The notes under the pieces are model-generated. The model worked only from the letters and a program-made list of their open reading frames with translations, was not told the origin of the DNA and did no database searches. Below, one piece after another: positions 25,285 through 36,734 of a stretch of 64,000 nucleotides of DNA. Made by a program: the position numbers and the translations under genes. Numbering within the stretch: position 1 is the first letter of the stretch; every line of letters begins with the position of its first letter. This DNA is from Tubiluchus corallicola (taxonomy: Eukaryota; Priapulida; Priapulimorpha; Priapulimorphida; Tubiluchidae), in NCBI GenBank assembly GCA_030141605.1, contig JAQGDQ010000293.1:124001-188000 (forward strand). The letters are read 5' to 3'.

Positions 25285-25395
25285 TATATTATACTATGTT
25301 ATGTTATGTTACGTTACGTTACGTTACGTTACGTTACGTTACGTTACGTTACGTAACATTAGGTTACATTACATTACATTATGTAATATTATATA
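25285..25395 (+). repeat. (ACGTT)n/(ATTAC)n pentanucleotide array
   Basis: ATGTT units, then about 10 ACGTT units, then ACATT units, again in 5-bp register. Confidence 0.9.
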
Positions 25396-25399
25396 TTGT

Positions 25400-25930
25400 T
25401 CACAAAATTTATGATGCTGTGATAAAGCTTTTTCATCGGTAGAAGATAGGGTTTCTTTTAACGTTCTTCCTCGCTGTAAAGGTGTATCGTTCATTGATAA
25501 ATTAACACCGATCGAAGTTGCGGCTCTTCAAAGGCGGCGGCGCGTTATTAAAATTTGATTAATCACTTATTCCTGACCACTTAATGAAGGTCTTACGTCA
25601 TTGTGTTCTCAAATTTTACCAGTTTTGATGAGTTATAGTTACTACGCTTGACTTGTTGAAATCTGAAAGACGTGCTTGACATGGGAAGTAAAGTAATAAT
25701 ATCTAAATTAAATAAACACACGAAAGTAATACTAAATTAGAAAGTTTGAAAGAGATTGGCACCTCCTCTGAGCTATGCTGTCCACTACGCTACAGAGACA
25801 CGCTGATTTCTCAGACAAAGACATTTACTCTACAAGCCGCTAGGGATCTATTACAGTCAGTCCACGCTACCATAAATTCGATTGTACTAGATCAGTACAA
25901 TAAACGCACGCAAGCAATACTAAATTAGAA
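25400..25930. other. Intronic, no gene
   Basis: Contains two copies of AATAAACACACGAAAGTAATACTAAATTAGAAAGTTT-like sequence (25709-25748 and 25899-25936), which flank about 150 bp. Possibly part of the adjacent SINE-like unit. No exon seen. Confidence 0.45.
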
Positions 25931-25936
25931 AGTTTC

Positions 25937-25992
25937 AAAAAGTTTTCCATCTCAACTGGGACTCGAACCCCGGCCTTCTACTTTCCGGCCAT
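25937..25992 (-). repeat. tRNA-like SINE fragment 5' of a TTA tail
   Basis: On the minus strand AATGGCCGGAAAGTAGAAGG is followed by CCGGGGTTCGAGTCCCAG, with a good RNA polymerase III box B (GGTTCGAGTCC). The same TTCTACTTTCCGGCCATTA junction with a TTA repeat occurs at 27350-27380. Box A is not evident. Confidence 0.5.
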
Positions 25993-26164
<172 letters not shown>

Positions 26165-26305
26165 ACTCTTTTTATTATATAAATATACATATATACAATT
26201 ACCTGTATTTGTAGGGAGATCGTTTTACATGCGTTTTTATGTATTAACCTGATTACTATTCAGTTGCATGGATGGCACCATCTGGCATATGACTTCCCTA
26301 AGTTC

Positions 26306-26715
26306 GTGGTGCACCCAGGGCCTATTTCAGCCTAGGCAAGGCCCGGGGAAGTGGGGCGTGTGAGGCCCCATTGCGCTACCATGGTTGGCACTCAGAAAAT
26401 TTTTGAACTGCTAAAACGCCGGAGAAGCATTTTCGAAGAGAAAATATGTAGTTATACAGTTGTTAAAGGAAAGAACAATTGAAAGAAAAACTGCTTTATT
26501 CTCAAGACCAGTCCTTAATACTTGTCAATACTGGCAAACGGCGCGCGTGCGGCAAGAGAGAGAGAGAGAGAGAGAGGGAGAGAGGAGGCAGTATGTTCGC
26601 AGTTTGCATAAAGCAAAAAAAATGTTACCTTGGCGCGAGGCCCCCCTGGAGGGTGAGGCCCCAGGGAAATATCTCCACTGCCCCCCCCCCTTGAAATAGG
26701 CCCTGGGTGCACCAC
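26306..26715. mobile_element. MITE with perfect 24-bp terminal inverted repeats
   Basis: 26306-26329 begins GTGGTGCACCCAGGGCC and is the exact reverse complement of 26692-26715. The 362-bp interior is GC-rich next to both ends (GGCAAGGCCCGGGG; GAGGCCCCAGGG), holds a short (GA)n, a run of ten C, and no transposase. The ends resemble hAT-type CAGTGGTGCACCCAGGG, but no 8-bp target duplication could be confirmed, so the superfamily is tentative. Confidence 0.8.
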
Positions 26716-27274
26716 TCCACATCCAAACGTAAGATGAACTCCCGTCTGCACTCCTGCTTCACATTGACATTGGTTTCTTTCTACTAGTCCCATGTAGCGT
26801 AGCTAGCCATTACTTATCGTAAGTTACATTTCTTGAGATCTGTAATTAATGCCTAGCTTGCATTCAAGTTACAGCTTTGTGCCATCTTCGTTATTCTAGT
26901 CACATCGTCAGTGAAAGGCGCTGGGAATTGTTGACGAACGAATTCTTACCGTATCAACTATACAACTTACCTAACTACTCTCTAGCTATTTGTCCTGCTG
27001 TGTTACGAACGTTTCGGTTCTTGCTATTTTACTGCTCTTCTGTCCTGCAGTTTCATGGCAAATGGCTTCGAGAAGTGAGTGCAGTAAACAGGCTTCACTA
27101 GAAATAGATGTGCATCCAAAGCATCCGGATTCTAACAATGCAAGTGCAACCCCATCGGGAGTTAGAAGAGAAATTTCGCCTTCTTTATTTGCTTAAGAAG
27201 ATAATATAATGGGAGAAGTCAATAAATTGTTTTTCAACTCGTTTTAGCGTTTCAATTCGTTTCAACACTGATTT

Positions 27275-27300
27275 AACTAACTATTTATTTATTTATTTAC

Positions 27301-27343
<43 letters not shown>
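27275..27343 (+). repeat. (ATTT)n microsatellite
   Basis: Uniform ATTT tetranucleotide run directly before the second SINE-like fragment. Confidence 0.9.
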
Positions 27344-27372
27344 TCTCGAACCCAGGCCTTCTACTTTCCGGC

Positions 27373-27453
<81 letters not shown>

Positions 27454-27456
27454 TAC

Positions 27457-27541
<85 letters not shown>

Positions 27542-27603
27542 TGTTGTTGTTGTTATTGTTGTTGTTGCTGTTGTTGTTGTTGTCGTCGTCGTCATCATCG
27601 TCG

Positions 27604-27690
<87 letters not shown>
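27344..27690 (+). repeat. SINE-like fragment plus TTA/TTG/TCA compound microsatellite
   Basis: TCTCGAACCCAGGCCTTCTA repeats the 25960 fragment. It runs into (TTA)n, then (TTG)n, then (TCG/TCA)n and back to (TTA)n. Long Asn, Ser, Leu and Met frames here are artefacts. Confidence 0.9.
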
Positions 27691-27696
<6 letters not shown>

Positions 27697-27699
27697 CTA

Positions 27700-28490
27700 A
27701 TCGTTGTAAGACAATCCTGGGAGCATATTTTGCTAAATGTTTACTGGCTCTAACATTAGCACAGTATAGATTGTAATGAACACGTAATATTCTACTCCCT
27801 TGCGTCTTCTAGTATCGCTAACAATATCATAGCGAAAGTTGAGAAACGCCAGATGCGCCATTTAATGCTATTACATTAGCTGTCAAGGTTATAATATTCT
27901 CAGAAGTTCAATGCCATCATCTCCACTGGATTCAGTTCCCCATGTGTTTTTCTTTTATTTGCATCACTGAAGACTCTAGCTGCTGAATCTTTACGGAATC
28001 TAAAGACCGACCACTTTTGTGACATTTCCCGTCATTAGATTTGCCCTAGAGAGATTTTTTAATAAGAAAACGTTCGCTTCTTCCCGAGCAGCATAATGCT
28101 GATATGAACAACATCTTATTCAGGTTTCAGCAGACGATCTTGTCTGGGACTATTTTTTTATTCGAGGTCCTTCGGGGATAGAGTTTATTCTGCTCACTAA
28201 AGCACGTTTTATTATGAATTTGAAGGTCATTAAGTAAGATACAATTATTTACGATTGAGTGGTCTACGGCACGCGTCTGTCTCAAGCGAAATGACGACAC
28301 AAAGTCATTTAACTCCAAGTGTTTTTTTCAGCATATACTTCATCTTTATCATCATTTTGCATAAAAATGGCGATTGTCGTTAATTACATTATGACTGTGC
28401 CTGCCAGAGTATTTATAAACCATTGCGGCTTATTTTTAACAATTATTATCCATTGCGTTGGGTAATGAGTTGAAGAAAGAAAGGAGACGC
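27700..28490. other. Intronic, no gene
   Basis: Nothing supported beyond short unrecognised frames. Confidence 0.4.
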
Positions 28491-28499
28491 TGAAAATTG

Positions 28500-28580
28500 T
28501 GGACTAGTCGCGACTTGAACCAGAGACCTGGGATTAGTACTCTGTCAGCTGAGCAAGTAGTTCAACTATACAGAGTAGGC
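28500..28580 (-). repeat. tRNA-like sequence (SINE or tRNA pseudogene)
   Basis: On the minus strand, box A-like TTGCTCAGCTGACAGAGTA is followed about 20 bp later by box B-like TGGTTCAAGTC. A D-stem (GCTC/GAGT) can pair, but the T-stem and acceptor stem do not close well, so this is not a functional tRNA. Confidence 0.5.
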
Positions 28581-28599
28581 TCGAGATGTCCTCTGTACA

Positions 28600-30560
28600 C
28601 AATCCAACATTGCCGAATGTACCCATGACAGTAGGGAGAGTCTTGTGCTTTCAATAATCAATGTTAAGTCTGTGTGACTCAAGAAAATCTAGCAGTGATT
28701 TTTCCTAACGCAATGCTTTATCTCCTCCGTTGCAGAATGGCACCATCACGTGACTGAAAGCAGCTGATACGCCATCTACAACTTGATATATCGTACTAGT
28801 TGAACAAATAATAATTGCACATTATTAGGTAGGGAATCGAATTTGTTTTTACAGCTTTTTACAGTGGTGGCCTAACACATTATCGCGTGGGAAATAGAAT
28901 TTGGTTTGATTTCAACTTAACCACAGTTTTTTCGAGTGTTGAAATAAGGCGCGACATTAATAATGGGGCAAAATCTTTTTTGTCGTGACGCACCGGAGCT
29001 GACATCTGTTATTCATGTTCGTAACTAAACTGGTGTTTGCTGAATCCATGTTTTATTTTCAACAGAATAATTGCGTATACATCCTGATTGGCTTAATTGA
29101 AATAGCAAAACGATTGGTGGACATTTATAGGAAATGATTAATAGAAGCAAAAGTAGCACATTACAAAACTATGCCAAAAGAGAAAACGTCTAAGTAACGT
29201 CTCTAAGAACATTAAAACCGCGTCATACCGACGGATGACCTCATTGCGGCCTTAGAAATGACCGTGCCACAGCGTAGTTGAAGCGGTCAGTGACACATTA
29301 CAGTCAGAAGGCCCTTCTGGTCGCAGAAAAAATTTACCATGTTCAAAGTCGTCAACCAAGGTCATTCAGTATATATTTCAGTATTTGATTAAGCTCCTTC
29401 CATTACTAGATAAGTTCTGCTAGGAGTCTAGGACCTATCACTTGTATCAAAATGTTTCATTGCACTAAAAGCAGCTCACTTAAGAAAGTTTAATACAGTT
29501 TCTAACGGGGATGCTTAGAAATGAAGGCAAAGTCATTGAAAGTGAAATAAATCATCTTGTCTTTAACGATTTGTAGGAGCAGATCACAGTTCTATGGTTT
29601 CATACTATCGTTTTCCCATTGCTGTAGCTTTTAAATTAATTGCACTAAGTTGGATGAAAATTTATGGCGTTTGCGTGCTGGAAAGTTTGCGTCGTCTGAC
29701 ATTCTGTACGTCTTGCAATAGAACGTGCCTAAGAGAACAACAAACAGATGAACAAATAATTAATCTGCAATGGCGAACAAAAACAAGTGAACAACAGCAG
29801 CGAACAGGTAAAAAAATAAACAAGCAAGAAAATGAACACAGTAATTAAGAAGAAAATAAAAATATATAGCATTTGACAAGGAAGAAAGAAAGAGATAAGG
29901 AAGTAAAAATGAAAGAAAGAAAAGGAGAAAATACGAAAGAAAGAAAAAAGCATACAAGAAAAAGAAATAAAGAACAAAAATAGAAAAACAATATATAAAG
30001 ACAAATAGACAAGCTAATAAGCGTCTTTGCGGTGGTATACTTTCTGTACCATATAATTGATAATCAGTCATCTTTATGACAGGTCATAATTCACTTTTGA
30101 ATCGATAACGGTCGTTAAAACTCCATTTGCAGACATTTTGCTCAGTTAGTTAAACTAGATTAGTTTTTTAATATCTGTATTGTATCTATGTTGCATGTAT
30201 TTGCTCATGAAAGTTTCGTATTGAGACTCATTTTACCCCAATAATCATCAGACTGATCATTAAGATAATAGATTAGTCTCATTTATGATATTCATAAACG
30301 CTAGCTTTACTGATGATGTCTGTTAGTTAAGAGAACAACTCTTTGAGGTACTTATCCTATGTCGATGTGGTAGCTTGCATTTAGAAGGCTCTAACTATTT
30401 GCAGTTTGCATTAGGGGGAGATGCGAATTATTGTAAATTTGTGGAAACTGGACTTGATTTGCATATATTCCTATATCATAGATGTTATAATAATTTCAGG
30501 TGACACTTGGACCTGCGTAATCCCTTTGCAATTCTGATCCTTTGGGAGCAAGTGTGTTTC
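28600..30560. other. Intronic; purine-rich tract near 29850-30000
   Basis: A strongly purine-biased A/G stretch (about 150 bp) gives T/C-rich minus-strand frames of 91 and 103 codons, rich in Phe, Leu and Ser; these look compositional. No exon or RNA gene supported. Confidence 0.45.
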
Positions 30561-30561
30561 A

Positions 30562-31055
30562 TTAAAGGAAAAACCGGACCCTATTTTAAACTGAAGGGCA
30601 AACACCACATCTGTCCTGTAAAATATTGAAAGGGAACATACAGTTTTTTCAAACATGACTTTGTGAAAAAATTATTTGCATAGAATGGTAATTTCAATTC
30701 AGAGGTGTTCACTTGTGATGTAGCGCACACGTTTGAGAGCTCATGCATGACCACACTGGTATACCTGAATTTTCAATTTTAAACTTAAAATTTCCGGAAT
30801 TTTTGCATTTCACCCTGAATGTTGTCTGAGCACTTTTGGTTTCACAAACACGTGCAACACGATCATGGAAGCGTTTTGCTGCTGAAAATTATGTTCAGTT
30901 GTGATGTCATCACTAGCTGGACTGGCCCGCCATTAATTAAGATTTAGCCTCTTATTTAATTACTACAAACGTTTTGCTATTACAGCTCTTAAAATATATA
31001 CTTTTATTTACTTCAAAATCGGGTAAGATATGGAAAATCATCCTATTTCACTTAA
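30562..31055 (+). mobile_element. Family A TTAA MITE, copy 2 (diverged)
   Basis: Starts TTAAAGGAAAAACCGGACCC and ends AAAATCATCCTATTTCACTTAA. The interior keeps GAGAGCTCATGCATGA, ACACGTGCAACACG and TTGTGATGTCATCA. It is more diverged than the other copies. Confidence 0.8.
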
Positions 31056-31903
31056 ATCATTATCTCATTTTTTTGTATTTTCGGCTTCATTGTGCATTAA
31101 ATACTTGCGGATGTGTTACCAGCAATTCGCTTTACTGCATGCAGATGATTTTGTTTTATAAGAATGGGGCAATTTACTCAATATTACCGCCTTTATCGCC
31201 AAATGGCTATAACATTTATCAGCCAAAATAGGCCGATTTTGTCAGATTAAGTTGAAGTGGACACGATCTGTAATACGCCTTTATGGAATGTAGTAAGAAT
31301 GCAATTGGGGACAGATGACACACAAATAAAATAAATAGAATTTCTGTCATCAAAGAAGATTTTCCGACGAAACTTATTAGATTTCGGCGCCATGTTGGAA
31401 GTCCTGTGGAGATAAAAGTTTTTGATTCTGGTGAACTTTTACGTTAGATCGTTCATGTCTAATTGTACAAAGTTGATTACGTTAATGCCAGATTGAATTT
31501 TGTCCGTTTTGAAGAGGCAAAATAAATTCCAGTCGGAGACTCGCTTGTAATAAAATGAAACGACAGTTAATACCTTAAATTGTTTTTATTGTTGCCAGGC
31601 AGAAATTACCCTGGCAGTAATTGATGTAAATAAACAAGAATTCCATAAAAAGTTAGTTAATGCTCTCTTGGAATAATGGGGACAGGACGGCTACAATGTT
31701 GTTTACAAATGACTGACTTAATGACCAAAATGTAATTATTGCTCGTTACGTAACATCCAGTTTGCTGTCCTTCTATTATCCCTGACTATAATTTTATTCT
31801 ATATGGATTGAATGCAGTATACATAACGCTCTTGCTGGTGTATTACTGGTATCGTTTATATCATCTGAAGGTTGCATGTCCATGCCTGTAACAACCACAT
31901 GCT
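31056..31903. other. Intronic, no gene
   Basis: AT-rich DNA between two MITE copies, with no recognisable feature. Confidence 0.4.
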
Positions 31904-32508
31904 TGGACCCAATCTTAAATTTAAGGTCAAAACAATCTACTATTTAAAATATTGAAAAGAAACATACAATTTTTTTCAAAAATGACTTACGTGAAAGAAT
32001 TATTACCACGCAAACACAATTTCAGGTTCGCGCCACTAGTTCTTCGCTGTTGCATGCATTTAGCCATTCGCTAGTTAGACGGGCACTAGCGCCTGCATTT
32101 CGGAAACGCATTGCACAAAAACAAGCGCTGTACCCGTCAGTTCAGATGTGTTAGTTGGTGACGAACTACACACGTTCGACAGCTCATGCGTGAGCACAGC
32201 GGTAAATTTGAAATTTGAATCTTTATCTTAAAACTTGCCTACTTTTAGTACGACACACTGAATATTTTACAGCAACACTGTACTTTAATTTTGGCTTTCG
32301 CAAATACGCGCAAACACGCTGATGGAATAATTTTGCTGTTGAAAATCATGTTAGTTTGTGATGTCATCAATAGTTTTGCTGGTCCACGCTTAATTAAGAT
32401 TTATCAGAAACGTTTTTGCAGTATCAATTGTATTCAAATGTATACTTTTTATCTGACTTGAAAACGCGGTAGTACATGTACATGAAAAATCATCCTGTCT
32501 TCCTTTAA
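31904..32508 (+). mobile_element. Family A TTAA MITE, copy 3 (left end eroded)
   Basis: A near full-length interior: AATGACTTACGTGAAAGAAT, CGCGCCACTAGTTCTTCGC, CATTCGCTAGTTAGACGGGC, ACGTTCGACAGCTCATGCG, TTGTGATGTCATCAATAG. The end ATCATCCTGTCTTCCTTTAA is intact. The first 12 or so bases (TTAAAGCAAAAC) are missing or changed. Confidence 0.85.
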
Positions 32509-32564
32509 GACTTTTAAGACGGTATCAGTTTTATGACCTTAATGAATAAGCTAATTTACCGCAC

Positions 32565-32934
32565 TAATAAGATCTTGTTTGTGTTCGGCGCGCTGTTGCA
32601 CTATGGTTGACAGGTCATTTGCTGTTGCTGGACTAACTCTGTGGAACAGTGTGCCTAGCCACATCAGAACTCTTTCGAACACTACGGCTCTTAAAATACA
32701 AATTAAAACGTACTTATTCAAAATAGCATACAATCTTTAAAGTGATCGAATTATTTGTTGTGATTTACTTGTATTTTGTGAATCCGTGCATTTTTACGTA
32801 TTTAGTTACTGTAATTTTTTGTGAAATTTCGAAGGTTTAGTGTTTTATCTTGTGAACTTTTTTCATTCTGTCATGATGATTTTAGACGTTTTTGTGAAGA
32901 GTCTGAATATGTAGCCGTTTGTCTGTCTGCAATG

Positions 32935-32935
<1 letters not shown>
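32565..32935 (+). pseudogene. LINE 3' end (RT C-terminal tail and 3' UTR)
   Basis: Frame DRSFAVAGLTLWNSVPSHIR, then TLSNTTALKIQIKTYLFKIA and a stop at about 32738. The SFAVAG-x-x-LWNS-x-P...LK-x-x-LKTYLF layout is the standard C-terminal tail of CR1/L2-like LINE reverse transcriptases. The AT-rich 3' UTR then runs straight into the TTA/TCATTA microsatellite at 32935, as in LINEs that end in short tandem tails. 5'-truncated, no RT core present. Confidence 0.7.
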
Positions 32936-33172
<237 letters not shown>

Positions 33173-33249
33173 TATTATATATTACTATTGTGAACCCACG
33201 TGTTTTCACGTATTTTACTGGAAATTAATTTATTATTAGAAGTAAAACG

Positions 33250-33702
33250 CTACGCAGAATTGCTTTATACGAGGAATTACGCATGCGCACATGAATGCTG
33301 CAGCTGATTCCGGGTATCCGTGTGTCGAATATCTGTCGCGCAGTCCGAAGGACATGCTCAATGGACAAAATACAAATTAGCGTCATGACGGGACGCATCC
33401 TTCATTGACTCGCGCCATCGGCTGAAAACGTATCACAAGTTGTAATTATATCCACTCATGTGGATCGCAGGCAAAACGGGAAGATCTTGCAAATGTTAGA
33501 CGGGCAACAATGCCTGAACGAATGAAGGCATAATATTTGACATTGTATGCGGTGACCGGTCACGAACAAAAGCTTAGATGAAGAACTGCACAGATATGAT
33601 GACTATAAGTGATCTTATTAATCAGAACATCCAGGCCGTCTCACGGATGTGGAATGATTGGAAGGACTGGAGTTCTAGCAACAATGTGAACAACAAGTAG
33701 GT
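33250..33702 (+). other. CpG-richer patch with candidate alternative SYT15 first exon
   Basis: 33250-33570 holds many more CpG than the surrounding intron, including an NRF1-like CGCATGCGCAC at about 33281. From ATG at 33578 there are 39 codons (beginning MKNCTDMMTISDLINQ) and two extra bases before GTAGGT at 33697, a plausible donor. This phase is what the 49380 exon needs. Such an exon would replace the membrane anchor and give a soluble form. The ATG context is weak, an in-frame TAG lies just upstream, and a one-in-three phase match can be chance. Speculative. Confidence 0.25.
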
Positions 33703-35030
33703 TCTACTTTTTTCTTGGCCGTCAAGGCATTATTACACTTTTTATTCACGTTGTACAAACTATAACGAGCTAAAAGGCAACACTGGATTATGCAAACATA
33801 AAATTAGATGTTAGCTTTGAGGGACAAACTCTGCTTTAGTCAAAATTTGTTAATGCTTTTGCCCCGTATAAACTTCCGGGAATATTAATAAGTATTGTAG
33901 AAGAAATATATTTATAACTTGAGTAAGTTTTTTTTAGAGAAAATAGTAAACAATATGTAATGTTTGCTGATTAAAATGGCTGTAGGTTCAGCCGACTGCT
34001 TCTTATTTGTCAGCACATTTTTTGATTTTTTCTTAGAAAATGATTAAACATTCAAATATCTTTCTGTATTCTTGCAACTGTATTTTATCTTGTAAATAAT
34101 AAGTAGTATTATTTATTGCTAAAAAGTTACATACAACGCAAACATAAAATTGGGCCGCATTTACATTAAAATTTTGGATCACAAAGTACAAGTTATTTCA
34201 AGCAGCATTTGTAATGACCCCGATCCCATGGGGGGATTAATAAGGGCCATGCTGCATTAGTTTTACATCTCTAATTAGTCTTTACCCAGCAAGTAGTATC
34301 GAAGAACATTAAGCTAGTACACGTGATATTTACCTTATCAGTGCATTAGTTACGCAGCGAAAAGTACCTGTTACCACCCTTGATGTGGTCTGTAGTAGGT
34401 CGAACCATCTGTCAGTCAGTGAGTAACTTCACTACTGCAGACTGCAAGCCAGCATCTCTAGAACAACTCTGGTTGACGACCACAGGTTACATCATCTAGG
34501 AGGTCACAGTATCACGATGTACATTACGCACCACATCTTGTGTGAAACATTCTAGTAGGGTATTTCGTTTCTGATAATATAACTTCACAAAGACGAGTAG
34601 ACGACCTGTCTCGTTCTGTGTCAAGTTGCCGTCTATATCTAACCAGTGTTGAACGAAATTCATCGAGAAGCCACTCGCTTAAACAGCTATAATTTTACTC
34701 GCCTGTGCCAACCTTGACTTAGAGCACCGCATTATACACCGATAGGGCAGAGAAGAGTGGGTCATGATTCAGAAGAGGCTTTATTAGTAGGTACCTGCAT
34801 CCTAATAAAGCATCAGTAATTGATAATGCATTTAACTATCGCTGACAATAGATAAGTATCATACATATTAATCAATTAAACATGCAGTGTGAATGGGGCT
34901 TAATGTCGCATAAGCGTAATGTGTGAACTACTAAATGTAGGGCACACGTGACACTATACAAGAACAAGTATAACAAAATTCCTGCTGGGAAGTGGCTATA
35001 TTTTTGTATTGTACTCATGAATCGGGTAAT
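33703..35030. other. Intronic, no gene
   Basis: No exon, RNA gene or repeat boundary supported. Confidence 0.4.
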
Positions 35031-35034
35031 GATG

Positions 35035-35285
35035 ACGATTATATCTCTGATTTAATGATGATGATGGTGATGACATCGGTGAGATGGTGATGATGTTAGC
35101 GATGACAATAATACGATTATGTTGGCAGTAATGCTGGCGATGACCATGACACGATAATGATGGTGATAATGATGTGATGATGTTGATCATGACAACGATG
35201 ACAGTGATGATACTAATGCTGGGGTGATGAGATTGACCATAAATGATGACGAATGACGATGATGAATGTGGCGAGATGAGAAATT
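35035..35285 (+). repeat. Diverged (GATGAC)-type trinucleotide tract
   Basis: Heavily mutated GAT/GAC-rich tract. The minus-strand frames at 34996-35375 (Ser/Ile/His-rich) are its translations. Confidence 0.75.
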
Positions 35286-35611
35286 GTGACAATGAATTAC
35301 AAAGTTAATGACCGCAAGTATTATAAAAGAAAATTTCGACAAGTCTGAAGGCTGAGCTTGGTTGATCAGAGGCAATACGGGAAATCTCGTTAATCTTATT
35401 TCATGATAGAATTTTAGCTGTCTTGATTCTGCATATTGTATTGTTCGTTAATAAACGTATACGTAAAATATTGTTTTTTGTGTCCAGTCTTCATGGGAAG
35501 TTACAAATCACGAAAAACTGGTGTCCCTTTTTTCGACTAGCAACCGGGACTGGAATGACCATAATATTTGTTATTTACAGATTTTTTTTAAATATTATAG
35601 TTCGTTTGTTC

Positions 35612-36062
35612 TTAAAGGGGAAGAAAGGGGGATTTTAAAGCATATCCTAAAAACATTCCTTACAAAGTTATGCTACTTACCTGTTTGAAAGGTTTGTGTA
35701 AGTGGAAAAGAAAATTCTTAATAATTTAAAATGTTCGCGCCACTTAGTAAAAAAAACATCACCGTATCGCCTTCCCAGTGTGCCCCACTGATTCACCCAA
35801 AAACGCTTTACTGATCTTAGCGACAATATACAGTAATTAATACATTTGCATAGTTAACGAAGAGTATGCTACGAAGGCTCTGGTTATTTTTTCAAACTAC
35901 GATTCACCGTCAAAATGGCTTCACCTAACGGTCATCGCCGGAGTTCAAATTTGCATGTTTTAACAATGTCAGTGCTAACGCGAGCTCTGTATGCATGTAA
36001 GTGATACAAAATTTCAAGATAAATTTTCTAAGCTTTATAAAGAATGTTTTCTTGTGCTTTAA
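35612..36062 (-). mobile_element. Family B TTAA MITE, copy 3 (best preserved)
   Basis: Left edge TTAAAGGGGAAGAAAGGGGG and right edge, on the minus strand, TTAAAGCACAAGAAAACATTC, giving imperfect inverted termini flanked by TTAA. The interior holds the family B blocks in reverse: GGCGCGAACATTTTAAATTA, CAGTGGGGCACACTGGGAAG, AAGCCATTTTGACGGTGAA. 451 bp, non-coding. Confidence 0.8.
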
Positions 36063-36299
36063 GGAGACTGCTGTTCTTCAGGACTCAAGGACTAAGTTGT
36101 GTCGTCAAGTTTACGTATGGTTGCATTATAAGCAACACCGACTTAACTAAAGACATTTGGGTTTGACTATGGCGTTTTTACTGTTAATTTTAGTAATAAG
36201 TCTCAGTGCATACTTTGCAGTCTGTGTTGTATATAAGTTCTACGTTACGTATTGTATTTCGGAAGACACAAAAGGTCTTGTGTACCTTATGACACGACG

Positions 36300-36732
36300 T
36301 TAAAGGAAGACAGGATGATTTTTCATATACTATCGCATTTTCAAATCCGATAAAAAGTACATATTTTAATGCTACAAAAGCGTTTCTGATAAGCGTTACT
36401 GTAAGATATTCAGTGTGTTGTACTAAAACTAGGCAAGTCTTCGAATTTCACATTTACCGCTGTGCTCACGCATGAGCTGTCGAACGTGTCTAGTTCATCA
36501 CAAACTAACACATCTGAACTGAGGGGTATAGCACCTGTTTTTTGTGCAATGCCATTTCGAAATGCAGGCGCTATTGCCCGTCTAACTAGCGAATGGCGAA
36601 ATGCATATAACAGTGAACAAATAGTGGCGCGAATGCGAGATTGTGTTTGTGTGGTAGTAATTCTTTCACGTAAGTCATTTTTGAGTAGATTGTTTTGACC
36701 TACAATTTAAGAAGAGTCCGGTTTTGCTTTGA
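36300..36732 (-). mobile_element. Family A TTAA MITE, copy 4
   Basis: Starts TTAAAGGAAGACAGGATGAT and ends GTCCGGTTTTGCTTTGA, where the final TTAA has mutated. The interior is the reverse complement of the 31904 copy, with a smaller deletion near its 5' side. A 78-codon frame at 36462-36698 lies wholly inside and is not taken as a gene. Confidence 0.85.
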
Positions 36733-36734
36733 CG

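Noticed and set aside
28500-28580. Functional tRNA gene on the minus strand
   Set aside because: Box A and box B are present, but acceptor and T stems do not pair properly; called a tRNA-like repeat instead.
36462-36698. 78-codon frame with related frames at 42232-42438 and 55598-55930
   Set aside because: All lie inside family A MITE copies; the similarity reflects the repeat, and the frames are broken differently in each copy.
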